From Dactylorhiza incarnata (Eukaryota; Streptophyta; Magnoliopsida; Asparagales; Orchidaceae), in NCBI GenBank assembly GCA_033032865.1, contig JAWHQI010000304.1, positions 2,827,001-2,891,000 on the forward strand: a DNA stretch of 64,000 bases. The letters run 5' to 3'. The position numbers and the translations under genes are program-made. The notes under the pieces were generated by a model, which saw only the letters and a program-made list of their open reading frames with translations, was not told the DNA's origin and made no database searches. Of this stretch, positions 1-10,286 are shown piece after piece; position 1 is the first letter of the stretch; each line of letters opens with the position of its first letter.

Positions 1-2
1 GG

Positions 3-3000
3 ATCCTGGTGGACAATGGGAGCTCGGTGAATGTGATCTTCAAAAAAGCTTTCGACGCGATGGAGGTGGAGAAGAAGAGAGTGCAGGCCTCCGACGGACC
101 ACTGTTTGGTTTCTCGGGGGAGCGGAAGGAGGTCGAGAGAGGCGTAGGTCTCCAAGTGACGTTGGGAGGGGTCCCCAGGAACTGCCGGTTCGTCATCGTT
201 GACGCTCCGAGCAGCTACAATGCTATCTTCGGACGCCCCCTCATCAGCGCCTTCCGGTGCGTGCCCTCATCGTACCATCAGTGCTTAAAGCTCCATAGTG
301 GAGGGGTCCAGATCCGCGTCCGAGGAGACACTAAGGTGGCGAGGCAGTGCTGTGTAACTGCCGTCAACACCATCTCATGGAGGGCGGATGCCGAAAAGAT
401 GGATGAAGAGATGGTGAGGCCGGAGGGGCCAGGAAAGGAAGAGGAGAAGAGAGAAGTAGGGGGAGAGGGCGATGCCCGAGAGGAGTTGATGGAGGTTGCT
501 CGTGAGGAGCAGGAGGTCGAGCCGATGGAGGCGGAAGGAGCTGCAGGGGAAAAGGCCCAGGAGGAGGGGCGAGAAGCGAAGGGCCAGTGGGACGAACCAG
601 CCCGGCTCGAGCCGGCAGAAGAGGTGATAGAGATGGAGGTTACCACCCAGGCAGGAAGGGTGGAGAAGGTGCGGATCAGCGGGGGCCTCGGCCCGGAGGA
701 CCAGAAAAGGATGTTGAACTGCATCCAAAAGAACATGGACATCTTCGCGTGGAGCGCAGCGGACATGCCAGGCATCGAGGCGGACGTGGCTTGCCATCGT
801 CTCAACCTCGATCCAGAAGCCCGCCCCATCCGGCAGAAGAGAAGGGCTATAGCTGACAAGCTCGAAGGACCGATCCGCGAGGAGGTGACGAAACTCCTCG
901 AGGCAGGTTTTGTAACGGAGATCCAGTATCCAGGCTGGGTCTCCAATGTCGTAATGGTAAAAAAGGCCGATGGCCGCTGGCGTATGTGTGTGGACTTTTC
1001 ATTGTTAAATAAGGTCTGTCCTAAGGATTGTTATCCCTTGCCTCGGATCGACGCGCTGGTTGACTCAGCCGTCGGTTTTTCTGTGATGAGTTTTTTGGAT
1101 GCTTTTTCAGGTTATCACCAAATAAGAATGCACCCACCAGACGTCAAAGATGTCTCGTTCATCACCAGGGAGGGATGCTACTGCTATAAGATGATGCCCT
1201 TCGGGCTGAAAAATGCAGGAGCAACCTACCAGAAGATGATGGATCGGGTATTCAAGAAACAAAGGGGAAGGAACCTGGAGGTCTACGTGGATGACCTTAT
1301 GATAAAGAGCAAGTGCGTGAGCTCTCACATCCAGGACCTCGAGGAGACCTTCGCCACCCTACGCAAGTACAAGATGCGCCTAAACCCCCTGAAGTGTGTG
1401 TTCGGGGCCAGCAAAGGGAAGTTCCTGGGGCACCTTCTCACCCCCTGGGGGGTAAAACCTAACCCGGACAAGGTTAGGGCTATAATGGAGCTGGGGTCAC
1501 CACGGAACGCCAAGGAAGTTCAGCGCTTGACCGGAAGACTCGCCGGGCTGAACAGGTTTCTCTCCCGGGCCGGGGAAAAATGCTCCCCCTTCTTCAAAGC
1601 GCTACGAGGCAATCAGAAGTTTGAGTGGACGAGAGAATGCGAGGAGGCCTTTCAGGCCTTGAAGAGCCAACTCACCAAGGCTCCGCTACTGCAAAGTCCC
1701 AAAGAGGGGGAGGGTCTACATCTATATCTCGGGGTCGGGGCGGAGGCCGTAAGCTCCGTCCTGGTTCGGGAGGAAGGCAAGAAGCAGCTGCCAGTCTACT
1801 ACGTAAGCAGGGTCCTGAGGGAAGCGGAGCTCAGGTACCCAATCTTAGAGAAGTTGGCCTTTGCCCTGATCATCGCAGCGAGGAAGCTCAGACCATACTT
1901 CCAGGCCCATTCGATCCAAGTAGTGACGGACCATCCACTCCGCCAGATCTTCGAAGGAGTGGAGCACTCGGGGAGACTCGCAAAATGGTCAATCGAGCTA
2001 AGTGAATTCGACATTACCTTTGTCCCTCGATTATCTATGAAGGCGCAGGTGGTGGCTGATTTCATGACAGATTTCGTGGCCGAGATAAGAGAAGATGGAG
2101 CCCCTCGTCACGTTCCATGGAAGCTGCTGGTGGACGGGGCTTCGGGCAAGAACTCTCTCGGAGGAGGGGTGGTGCTGGAGAGTCCCCACGGAGTAAAGAT
2201 AGAGCAGACGCTAGTGATACACTTCCCAATCACCAACAACCAGGCGGAGTATGAGGCTGTAATCGCCGGCCTGCGGTTGGCCCGGGAGCTCGGGGTCCAT
2301 GACGTGGAGGTCCTCACTGACTCCATGATAATAGCTTCTCAGATAATGGGAGAGTTCGAAACAAGGGAACCTGTGCTCATGAAGTACTTAGCAAAAGTCA
2401 AAGGTCTCGTGGGGACGTTCAAAACTTTCTCCATCCGGCACGTCCCTCGAGAGGAGAGCACCCCGGCAGATCGGTTGGCAAAATCTGGTCCTCGAGCCGG
2501 AGGGACCCTGACGGACCTATTCCGTCCTTCGATTGAAGAGGGAGAGCTCATGGAAGTAGAACAGCGGCCCTCCTGGAAGGATCCCTTCGTCACCTTCCTT
2601 GCAACGGGAAAATTTCCGGAAGAAGTTCCGGACCAGAGGCGCTTCCGGTATAAGTCTGCCTACTACGTGCTCCATGAGGGTGACTTGTATCGGAAGACCC
2701 TCTCGGGCCTCCTGGCCCGATGCATCTCGGAGGAAGAGGTCCCAAGGATCTTGGAAGAAGTCCACTCCGGCGAGTGCGGCAGCCACTCGGGGAGCAGGAT
2801 GTTGGAGGCAAGAATAGTGAGGCAGGGGTACTTCTGGCCAACCCTAAGTAAAGACGCGGCAGCCTTCGCAAAGAGATGCCAGAAGTGTCAAATATTCGCC
2901 CCGCTTCAGCTCGTGCCAGCTCAGAGGCTGAAGAGTATCACAGCGCCCTGGCCATTCGCCATATGGGGAATGGATCTGGTAGGACCCTTCCCCCAGGCCA

Positions 3001-3827
3001 GCGGGCAGAGGAGGTTTCTCCTAGTCATGATTGACTACTTCACAAAGTGGCTGGAGGTCAAGGCGTTGGCTAAGGTCACCTCCCAGGTAATCCGCAACTT
3101 CGTATGGGGGGAAATCATTTGTCGACATGGGCTTCCGCAGGCCATAGTCACGGATAATGGACCGCAGTTCGCAAGCGAGGAATTCATCAGCTTCTGTGGC
3201 CAGCTGGGGATAGACCTTAGGTTTGCGTCCGTCCACCATCCCAGGAGCAACGGGCAGGTAGAGGCAGCGAACAAAGTCATCGTGAACTTGCTCAAGAAAA
3301 AGGTGGAAAATCTCAAAGGCAATTGGGTGGAACAGCTCCCCTCGGTCCTATGGGCTTTAAGAACCACCCCCAACACCGTCACGGGGGAGACCCCTTTCAA
3401 GCTCTCTCACGGCTGCGAGGCGGTCATCCCCATAGAGTTCGAAATTACAACACCACGGGTCACGGTCGCCGCAAATGGAGAGGAAGATTGGAGAGCCGAG
3501 AACGAGGAGGAGTTGCGGCTCTCCCTCGACCTCATCGAAGAAGCTCGGGATCGAGCAGCCATCCATCAAGAGGAGGTCAAGCGGCGGATGGCCAAGTATT
3601 TTGACAGGCACGTCAGGATCAAACAGTTCGAGAAGGGAGATCTGGTACTCAAGAAGGTCGACGCGGCTGGGAGATCCGCCGCGGTGGGAAAGCTTAACCC
3701 CAACTGGGAAGGCCCCTATGTCGTGGAAGAAGCGCTAAAGTCTGGGGGGTATCGCCTTCAGAATGTGGAGGGCCAGCTCCTCAGCCACACATGGAGTGGC
3801 GACGACCTTAAACGCTTTTATCCTTAG
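3..3827 (+). CDS. Pol polyprotein of Tat-1 (protease, RT, two RNase H, integrase), 5'-partial
   Basis: The frame is already open at the window edge, starting at the protease active site (VDNGSS, about 9-26), and runs about 1270 codons without a stop. Domains in order: aspartic protease; reverse transcriptase with FLDAFSGYHQ and the YVDD catalytic box at 1284-1295; a first RNase H with TDH near 1923; a second, archaeal-type RNase H starting at LLVDGASG near 2125 with NNQAEYEA; and integrase with an HHCC zinc finger (about 2760-2890) and the D,D,E core (D near 2970, TDNGPQF near 3150, E near 3254). The C-terminus ends in the short non-chromodomain tail usual for Tat. The products would make cDNA from the element RNA and insert it into the genome. 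All catalytic motifs look intact. Confidence 0.95.
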   Translation: MLVDNGSSVNVIFKKAFDAMEVEKKRVQASDGPLFGFSGERKEVERGVGLQVTLGGVPRNCRFVIVDAPSSYNAIFGRPLISAFRCVPSSYHQCLKLHSGGVQIRVRGDTKVARQCCVTAVNTISWRADAEKMDEEMVRPEGPGKEEEKREVGGEGDAREELMEVAREEQEVEPMEAEGAAGEKAQEEGREAKGQWDEPARLEPAEEVIEMEVTTQAGRVEKVRISGGLGPEDQKRMLNCIQKNMDIFAWSAADMPGIEADVACHRLNLDPEARPIRQKRRAIADKLEGPIREEVTKLLEAGFVTEIQYPGWVSNVVMVKKADGRWRMCVDFSLLNKVCPKDCYPLPRIDALVDSAVGFSVMSFLDAFSGYHQIRMHPPDVKDVSFITREGCYCYKMMPFGLKNAGATYQKMMDRVFKKQRGRNLEVYVDDLMIKSKCVSSHIQDLEETFATLRKYKMRLNPLKCVFGASKGKFLGHLLTPWGVKPNPDKVRAIMELGSPRNAKEVQRLTGRLAGLNRFLSRAGEKCSPFFKALRGNQKFEWTRECEEAFQALKSQLTKAPLLQSPKEGEGLHLYLGVGAEAVSSVLVREEGKKQLPVYYVSRVLREAELRYPILEKLAFALIIAARKLRPYFQAHSIQVVTDHPLRQIFEGVEHSGRLAKWSIELSEFDITFVPRLSMKAQVVADFMTDFVAEIREDGAPRHVPWKLLVDGASGKNSLGGGVVLESPHGVKIEQTLVIHFPITNNQAEYEAVIAGLRLARELGVHDVEVLTDSMIIASQIMGEFETREPVLMKYLAKVKGLVGTFKTFSIRHVPREESTPADRLAKSGPRAGGTLTDLFRPSIEEGELMEVEQRPSWKDPFVTFLATGKFPEEVPDQRRFRYKSAYYVLHEGDLYRKTLSGLLARCISEEEVPRILEEVHSGECGSHSGSRMLEARIVRQGYFWPTLSKDAAAFAKRCQKCQIFAPLQLVPAQRLKSITAPWPFAIWGMDLVGPFPQASGQRRFLLVMIDYFTKWLEVKALAKVTSQVIRNFVWGEIICRHGLPQAIVTDNGPQFASEEFISFCGQLGIDLRFASVHHPRSNGQVEAANKVIVNLLKKKVENLKGNWVEQLPSVLWALRTTPNTVTGETPFKLSHGCEAVIPIEFEITTPRVTVAANGEEDWRAENEEELRLSLDLIEEARDRAAIHQEEVKRRMAKYFDRHVRIKQFEKGDLVLKKVDAAGRSAAVGKLNPNWEGPYVVEEALKSGGYRLQNVEGQLLSHTWSGDDLKRFYP

Positions 3828-3918
3828 TACTATGTAATAATGATGTTTTTTGAATAAAAGCATCTTGTCTAAACTATGTGAATGAAAATGATGCTGCAGC
3901 TCGCAGGGGAGACCCTGG
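3828..3918 (+). other. 3' untranslated stretch between pol and the tandem array
   Basis: Short A/T-rich segment after the pol stop. It contains AATAAA near 3852, possibly a poly(A) signal. No gene. Confidence 0.5.
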
Positions 3919-5890
3919 ATGTCCCAGAGGTTGGCCCCGAGCAGACCCGCTGTCCAGGCTCTCATCTAGCTGGCAGGTCCGAAGGCTCACTCGGTGGCAG
4001 GTTCTATGTTCCAGAGGTTGGCCCCGAGCAGACCCGCTGTCCAGGCTCTCATCTAGCTGGCAGGTCCGAAGGCTCACTCGGTGGCAGGTTCTATGTTCCA
4101 GAGATTGGCCCCGAGCAGACCCGCTGTCCAGGCTCTCATCTAGCTGGCAGGTCCGAAGGCTCACTCGGTGGCAGGTTCTATGTTCCAGAGGTTGGCCCCG
4201 AGCAGACCCGCTGTCCAGGCTCTCATCTAGCTGGCAGGTCCGAAGGCTCACTCGGTGGCAGGTTCTATGTTCCAGAGGTTGGCCCCGAGCAGACCCGCTG
4301 TCCAGGCTCTCATCTAGCTGGCAGGTCCGAAGGCTCACTCGGTGGCAGGTTCTATGTTCCAGAGGTTGGCCCCGAGCAGACCCGCTGTCCAGGCTCTCAT
4401 CTAGCTGGCAGGTCCGAAGGCTCACTCGGTGGCAGGTTCTATGTTCCAGAGATTGGCCCCGAGCAGACCCGCTGTCCAGGCTCTCATCTAGCTGGCAGGT
4501 CCGAAGGCTCACTCGGTGGCAGGTTCTATGTTCCAGAGGTTGGCCCCGAGCAGACCCGCTGTCCAGGCTCTCATCTAGCTGGCAGGTCCGAAGGCTCACT
4601 CGGTGGCAGGTTCTATGTTCCAGAGGTTGGCCCCGAGCAGACCCGCTGTCCAGGCTCTCATCTAGCTGGCAGGTCCGAAGGCTCACTCGGTGGCAGGTTC
4701 TATGTTCCAGAGATTGGCCCCGAGCAGACCCGCTGTCCAGGCTCTCATCTAGCTGGCAGGTCCGAAGGCTCACTCGGTGGCAGGTTCTATGTTCCAGAGG
4801 TTGGCCCCGAGCAGACCCGCTGTCCAGGCTCTCATCTAGCTGGCAGGTCCGAAGGCTCACTCGGTGGCAGGTTCTATGTTCCAGAGATTGGCCCCGAGCA
4901 GACCCGCTGTCCAGGCTCTCATCTAGCTGGCAGGTCCGAAGGCTCACTCGGTGGCAGGTTCTATGTTCCAGAGGTTGGCCCCGAGCAGACCCGCTGTCCA
5001 GGCTCTCATCTAGCTGGCAGGTCCGAAGGCTCACTCGGTGGCAGGTTCTATGTTCCAGAGGTTGGCCCCGAGCAGACCCGCTGTCCAGGCTCTCATCTAG
5101 CTGGCAGGTCCGAAGGCTCACTCGGTGGCAGGTTCTATGTTCCAGAGGTTGGCCCCGAGCAGACCCGCTGTCCAGGCTCTCATCTAGCTGGCAGGTCCGA
5201 AGGCTCACTCGGTGGCAGGTTCTATGTTCCAGAGATTGGCCCCGAGCAGACCCGCTGTCCAGGCTCTCATCTAGCTGGCAGGTCCGAAGGCTCACTCGGT
5301 GGCAGGTTCTATGTTCCAGAGGTTGGCCCCGAGCAGACCCGCTGTCCAGGCTCTCATCTAGCTGGCAGGTCTGAAGGCTCACTCGGTGGCAGGTTCTATG
5401 TTCCAGAGGTTGGCCCCGAGCAGACCCGCTGTCCAGGCTCTCATCTAGCTGGCAGGTCCGAAGGCTCACTCGGTGGCAGGTTCTATGTTCCAGAGGTTGG
5501 CCCCGAGCAGACCCGCTGTCCAGGCTCTCATCTAGCTGGCAGGTCCGAAGGCTCACTCGGTGGCGGGTTCTATGTTCCAGAGGTTGGCCCCGAGCAGACC
5601 CGCTGTCCAGGCTCTCATCTAGCTGGCAGGTCCGAAGGCTCACTCGGTGGCAGGTTCTATGTTCCAGAGGTTGGCCCCGAGCAGACCCGCTGTCCAGGCT
5701 CTCATCTAGCTGGCAGGTCCGAAGGCTCACTCGGTGGCAGGGTCCAAGGTGATGAGAAAATGGCCCCGAGCAGACCCGCTGTCCAGGCTCTCATCTAGCT
5801 GGCAGGTCCGAAGGCTCACTCGGTGGCAGGGTCCAAGGTGATGAGAAAATGGCCCCGAGCAGACCCGCTGTCCGGGCTCTCATCCAGCTG
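3919..5890 (+). repeat. 87-bp tandem repeat array, 21 near-identical units plus two variant units
   Basis: Units begin about every 87 bp from 3919/3920 to 5661. They are nearly identical apart from a recurrent G/A variant (CCAGAGGTTGG or CCAGAGATTGG), one gtccg/gtctg change near 5370 and one A/G change near 5564. Two shorter variant units follow (about 5745-5890), joined by GGTGATGAGAAAATGG. Because 87 is a multiple of three and the unit has no stop in several frames, long reading frames of 498, 618 and 638 codons run across it on both strands; these are artefacts. A diverged version of the same unit lies at 59846-60110 in the second Tat element. Confidence 0.95.
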
Positions 5891-6351
5891 GCAGGTTAGA
5901 GGGTCCACTGGGTAGCAGGATCCACATTCTCTAAGGTGGATCCAGGAGCATTCGCAGGGACCACCCAAGCGAATGATAATCTTACCTCTCTTCCAAACTG
6001 CCCGGACGAAATCCCAGTCCGAGCGAATGGTGAGGGTACGCGAGTGTTTCGGGTAGCGGGAAGTCGAAGAGGGACAACACACCTAAGTCATCTCCGAACA
6101 CTCGCTGGGTAGCCGGGACGGTTACTCTACGACCTAACGTCCTGGTAAGCCTAGCGAGACGTTGCAGCGAATGATAATAAAGTTTGAGATAACATACAAA
6201 CTGAGATTACGCAGAAATTGAGATAGCACAAAAATTGTAATCCATAGATATATCTTTTAGGGGCATTCGCCCAATTCATGGTTACATCAGAAAAAGAAAA
6301 GGTAAAAACAACAAAAAAAAGGGGGGGGGGGGGGAATACAGAGGGCCCCCC
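5891..6351. other. Non-coding spacer of Tat-1 between array and antisense gene 1
   Basis: No gene seen. It holds a G homopolymer of about 14 (near 6321-6334) next to A-rich tracts, just beyond the 3' end of antisense gene 1, where its poly(A) site would be expected. GCGAATG/ATTCGC words recur, as elsewhere in this element. Confidence 0.5.
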
Positions 6352-8265
6352 TCAAGGGTCACCAGACTCCTCCGAAGAACCTTCGCTCTCATCCTGGTCG
6401 GGGGCATCTTCTCGCGGCGCGACGTCGTCGTCCTCCGGGAAAGGGATCGGAATGTAAAGCTCCGGGACTACTTGGCGAGTGGTGAGGCATTCGGCCTCCG
6501 GCTTCAAATACCCAGCCCGCCGCAGCACCTGCAATGAGTGCTTGACGGCGCGTTGCGCATTCTCCTGAAGCAGTTGCTCCAGCTCGTGATGGGGGTAAAA
6601 GTGCCCCCCATCACCCGGGGCGAGTGCTGTCGTTCCGGCTTCTCGCAGCAGCTGGGCCTCGGCCTTGGCGAGACGGACTTTTTCCTCGAGGTCGACCACC
6701 CGCGCTCGGAGCATCCCAGCACTTGTAGCATCCTGGAAAAATAAAACGACCATGATGAGAGGAATATGGGACGGTCAATGATAACCATTCGCAGGAGTAA
6801 AAGTAAATGTACCTCTACAACCGGGCGGTTGGCGAGAAGAGCTTCCGCGGTCTTCAGTCTTTCCCTGAGGTCACTCACCTCCTGGGATAGAAGAGCCCTG
6901 GTCTCCTCGACCTTGGCCAGGTTCCGCGAGACCTCAAGACTCCGGCGAGAAGACATATGCGAGAGCTCGAGAGCGCGCAGCATCGCCCGGGCGGCTTCGT
7001 GGGCGAGAACTTGAGTCTTCTCCAAATCGAAGACCTCGGCGTCCTCCCGGCCATAAAGGGCATACGCCAGGGCATAGGCCTCGCCGCTAGCGACGTTGGT
7101 CTCCACCCAAGAGGGATGGAGAGTGGATAGCGAAACCCTGTTCGCGTTCCTGTCCCACTTCAGCAAAGGAGCCCCGGAAGGGTCCACGTACCTCTCGCCG
7201 TTCGCGAAGTTACGATGGTCCCGGGGCAACGGAGGCGGCGGCAGCGCCAATTTGTCCGGAGGAGCATTCGCACCAGGCGCGTCGGTCCCCAGGGTTGAGG
7301 GTGGAGCACCCGCCCCAGAGGATTCGCCCAGAACCCCCTTGCCCTTCGCCGCGGGTGGACAGGGCGACTTCGAGGGAGGAGGGGAAGAAGCCTTCGCCGA
7401 CTTTCGCTTCCGGCCACTAGGCTTGGAAGAGGAAGGTTCCTCCCGGCACGCATCCGCGGCGGCTTGCGCGAGAGGTGGGCAAAACCCAGGAGGACGCGGC
7501 GGATGAACGGGAAGATTACGCACACCTGCATGATATTGTGAGTGGTTTAGGCGAATGGTGTAAGAATCACGACCAAGGTGAATTCGAAAGTCTTCGAATC
7601 TTACCCTCGCCCTGTGGAATGAACGGGAGCGTGTCGACGTTCCGCCGGAGATAGACAAGGTCCATCCCGTACTGAAGAATGTATTGATGGAGTTTCGCCT
7701 CATGCCCCCCTAGGGTCGGGGGGCGGAAGGTCTACTCCTCCTCCTGCACCGGGGCGAGAAGGGTGTTACCTAGGCTCCCGCTGACGAAGATGAAGCGGCG
7801 AACCCATTCGTGGTTCTTGTTCGGGAGCCCGTAATGTTTGAGAGGGCTTAGACCCGAGAAGAAGGAGATGCCGCCGGTGCAGCGGAAGGTGTAGAGTTTG
7901 CGGAAGACGGGCAGCGAGAACTCGATCCCTTCTTCTCGCAAGTAGCTCGCGTAGCCGACCAGCATGGCTATGGAGTTGGGGTTGAGCTGCGCGGGCACGA
8001 CCCCGTAGTACCTGAAAGTCTGGCGCAACTCCGGCCAGATGGGGAGGCGAAAGCCCACCTCGAAGTGCTCTAGCGGGATCGCAAGAGCACAAGGCGAGAT
8101 GGAGTTCAGGCGCTCTTCAGGCCTGGGCTTTCGCCCCTCGAACCCCCCAGGGACGTAGTCAGCGACTGCCGTCAAGTATGCCTCTTCGGAGAGGTCGCAG
8201 GAATCAAATACATGGTTGACGAATGCGCTGGCACACTTGCCCCTTCCTTCGGCATCGACACCCAT
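6352..8265 (-). CDS. Antisense extra gene 1 of Tat-1, four exons, Transposase_28-like
   Basis: Read on the minus strand, four exons join in frame with GT-AG introns: 8265-7770, 7709-7605, 7525-6813 and 6732-6352, giving about 564 residues. Exon 1 holds a domain with PIWPELRQTFRYYG and QLNPNSIAMLVGY, which I recognise as the family named putative gypsy-type transposon protein (Pfam Transposase_28, PF04195). Exon 3 has a proline/serine-rich linker, and exons 3-4 a charged, coiled-coil-like region (LRERLKTAEALL, LEEKVRLAKAEAQ); the tail is acidic. The start at 8265 is chosen because the TATA box (8379-8386) would place transcription start near 8350, and this is the first ATG after it. Genes of this kind lie antisense, 3' of pol, in Tat elements; their function is unknown. 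Splice sites are by eye. Confidence 0.75.
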
Positions 8266-8378
8266 CTCGCGAATGAGGGAAAAGAAAGGAGCAGCAAAGA
8301 AGGGGGAGGTGCGAATGCTAGAAGCAAGGAAAGAGAGGGAGCGAATGGTGGTGTATTTATTACGGTAGTTGAAGGGCC

Positions 8379-8386
8379 TATTTATA
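8379..8386 (-). promoter_or_regulatory. TATA box for antisense gene 1
   Basis: Minus strand reads CTATAAATAGG, about 115 bp before the chosen ATG at 8265. It excludes the upstream in-frame ATG at 8439 as the start. Confidence 0.6.
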
Positions 8387-8531
8387 GAGGCATTAAGCGG
8401 CGTTTGGGCTTTCGAGACAACGGGGGGTGCGGATAGCAATCCGCAGCAGTCCGGCGCCTCGAAACCCGGTCCAAATCTCTCTCGCCCATTAATGGCGAGT
8501 GACCTATAATTATTCGCTCAACGGTTTTGCG

Positions 8532-8642
8532 AAAAGGGTTAGGAAAGCATTCGCAAAGCATATCATTCGGCAGTACCTAGGCAGGTTATGAAAGAAGCAA
8601 AAAGGGTTAGGAAAGCATTCGCAAAACATATCATTCGGCGAC
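8532..8642 (-). repeat. Direct repeat pair upstream of antisense gene 1
   Basis: A segment of about 41 bp (AAAGGGTTAGGAAAGCATTC through CATATCATTCGGC) occurs twice, about 67 bp apart, with one mismatch seen. It lies between the two antisense genes, 150-260 bp upstream of the TATA box of gene 1, so it could be a duplicated upstream control element. That role is inference. Confidence 0.7.
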
Positions 8643-8783
8643 AATCAGATAGGCTGAGGAAAGTAAATAGCGATAAATAGAGCATTCTCAGAATCATAAT
8701 ATACAAAGTTATTACAGACAAATATTAATGTTCGACACTCGCGGCGAGGCGGGTAGGAAAAGAAAGAGATTATGGCATCTGGG

Positions 8784-10081
8784 TCAGTACTCCACCCAAA
8801 CCCATCGACCTCGCTTTCGCGACCCGGCTTCTGGGGGCATTCGCTGACGATAGTATGTCATCATGTTGGTGATCTCGTGCGAAGCCAGTTGGAGCTGGTC
8901 CCGGGCTCTCGCCGCGTGCCTTTCAGGCGACAGCTCCCCACCTTCGCCCCCCAGTCGCTCCACCGTCGCGAGAAGCCGCGAGTAGTCCCTCCGGAGTTCC
9001 TTCAGCTCGCGCTTGATCTCCAGCTTCTCCTCGTCCACCTGGCCGGCAGCATTTCGCTGGAGGTGGATAAGCTTCCCAAAGATCTCCGTGATTCGCTCCT
9101 TCAGGGTCACGTGGTCAGATGAGTCACCCAAGAAGTCAGCGAGATCACCTGGGGAGGGAAGGGGCGAGATCACCCCGTCTTCTCCCTCATAGTAGGACTC
9201 AGGGGGGGGAGACCTCCCGATACCCTATGAGATTGTAAAAGGATCAGTACGATGAAGTTAGCGAATGCGGCAAAGACAAGATAGAGGCCTGACCTGGGGC
9301 GGGTACCCTGTGGCCTGAGGGGCGAGAAGTATGGGGGTGTACTTCGGGCAACCCGGCGAAAGGGGGGAAAACCTTCCCTTTTCCGGGGCGGAAAGGCGGG
9401 GGAGGAGGAGCCTGATCATCCGCCGGGGGATTCGCGTTATCTTCAGCACGGAGGTGCTGACCCGGCTCCCGCTCGGGGTGGACCCTCTGTTCATTCGCTG
9501 TAACAGAAGGGTTCCGCTGGGTGGGGGAAGGTGGAAGAATAATGTCCCGTAGCGAGACGTCTGGGTTGAGGGCTGCGAAAAGTTGAGGGTCAGAAACAAG
9601 CCGTCTCAAAGGTAAATCGGAAGGGTTCCAAAACTTACTAGACTGAAGTACGGTCTCGCCCGGGGGAGGGGGGTGAGCCAGGTCCAGATCTGGAGGAGGC
9701 CCCTCAGACTCGGGGGGTGGCGCCGCGACACTACTCAAGACGACCACGTGGTCGTCCTCTGGCACCGAGGTCCCCTGCGAGTGGTCAAAGCAATTTTGGA
9801 ATAAGGGTCCGAACTAAAAGGTAAGGCGGGAGGAATTCCCATACCTGGGTCCCGAGGTCAACAGGAGTACGCGCCGGAGATTCGATCACGATCTCGCCTT
9901 TCTGACGATTCAGCCGAATCGTCTTGGCTCGCCGCGAGGCGTACGGAACGCTCGGGTCTCGTTTAGATGTCAGCCAGGGAGCGAATCTGGCAGTTTTCGG
10001 GGCGGTTGCAACCTGGGCCGCGGCCAGGCGCTCGATCATCTCTTGCGAAAGAGGTTTCGCGGAAGGCTTATGAGAAGACAT
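8784..10081 (-). CDS. Antisense extra gene 2 of Tat-1, three exons, unknown function
   Basis: Minus-strand gene with likely exons 10081-9845, 9774-9294 and 9224-8784, bounded by good GT and AG sites. Exon 1 starts MSSHKPSAKPLSQE and is basic; exon 2 is proline-rich with an acidic start; exon 3 is a charged helix-rich region (KLEIKRELKELRRDYSRL), probably coiled coil. I recognise no catalytic domain. The exon 2 to 3 junction as drawn is out of frame by one base; a run of eight C (9202-9209) just inside exon 3 may hide an indel, or another splice site is used. A TATA-like run lies upstream at 10160-10172. It could be a structural partner of antisense gene 1; this is inference. Confidence 0.6.
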
Positions 10082-10159
10082 TAGAAGTGGCGAAAGGTCA
10101 AGGGAGAGAAGAAATCTTGAGCCGAAATGTGGAAGTGGTCCAGAAAAACCTGACACGGG

Positions 10160-10172
10160 ATATATATATATA
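10160..10172 (-). promoter_or_regulatory. TATA-like run for antisense gene 2
   Basis: Alternating TA run about 80-90 bp upstream of the ATG at 10081, suitable for a core promoter firing on the minus strand away from the LTR. Confidence 0.5.
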
Positions 10173-10286
10173 GGATAACGGTGGGACCCACAGAATCTTG
10201 CGGGGCCCAATCAACAAGCACTCACCAAATAAAGAGTTGGACTGTTCTTTCCGAGTGGAAAAGCCACTCGCAAAGAGCGGGGATTG

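Noticed and set aside
278..946. Minus-strand 222-codon frame opposite Tat-1 pol
   Set aside because: Shadow of the protease-RT linker; no start context or domain.
3874..5798. Reading frames of 498, 618 and 638 codons
   Set aside because: They are products of a 29-codon repeat unit without stops and overlap each other on both strands.
8265..8439. Upstream ATG at 8439 as start of antisense gene 1
   Set aside because: The TATA box at 8379-8386 lies downstream of it, so the transcript would begin after this ATG.
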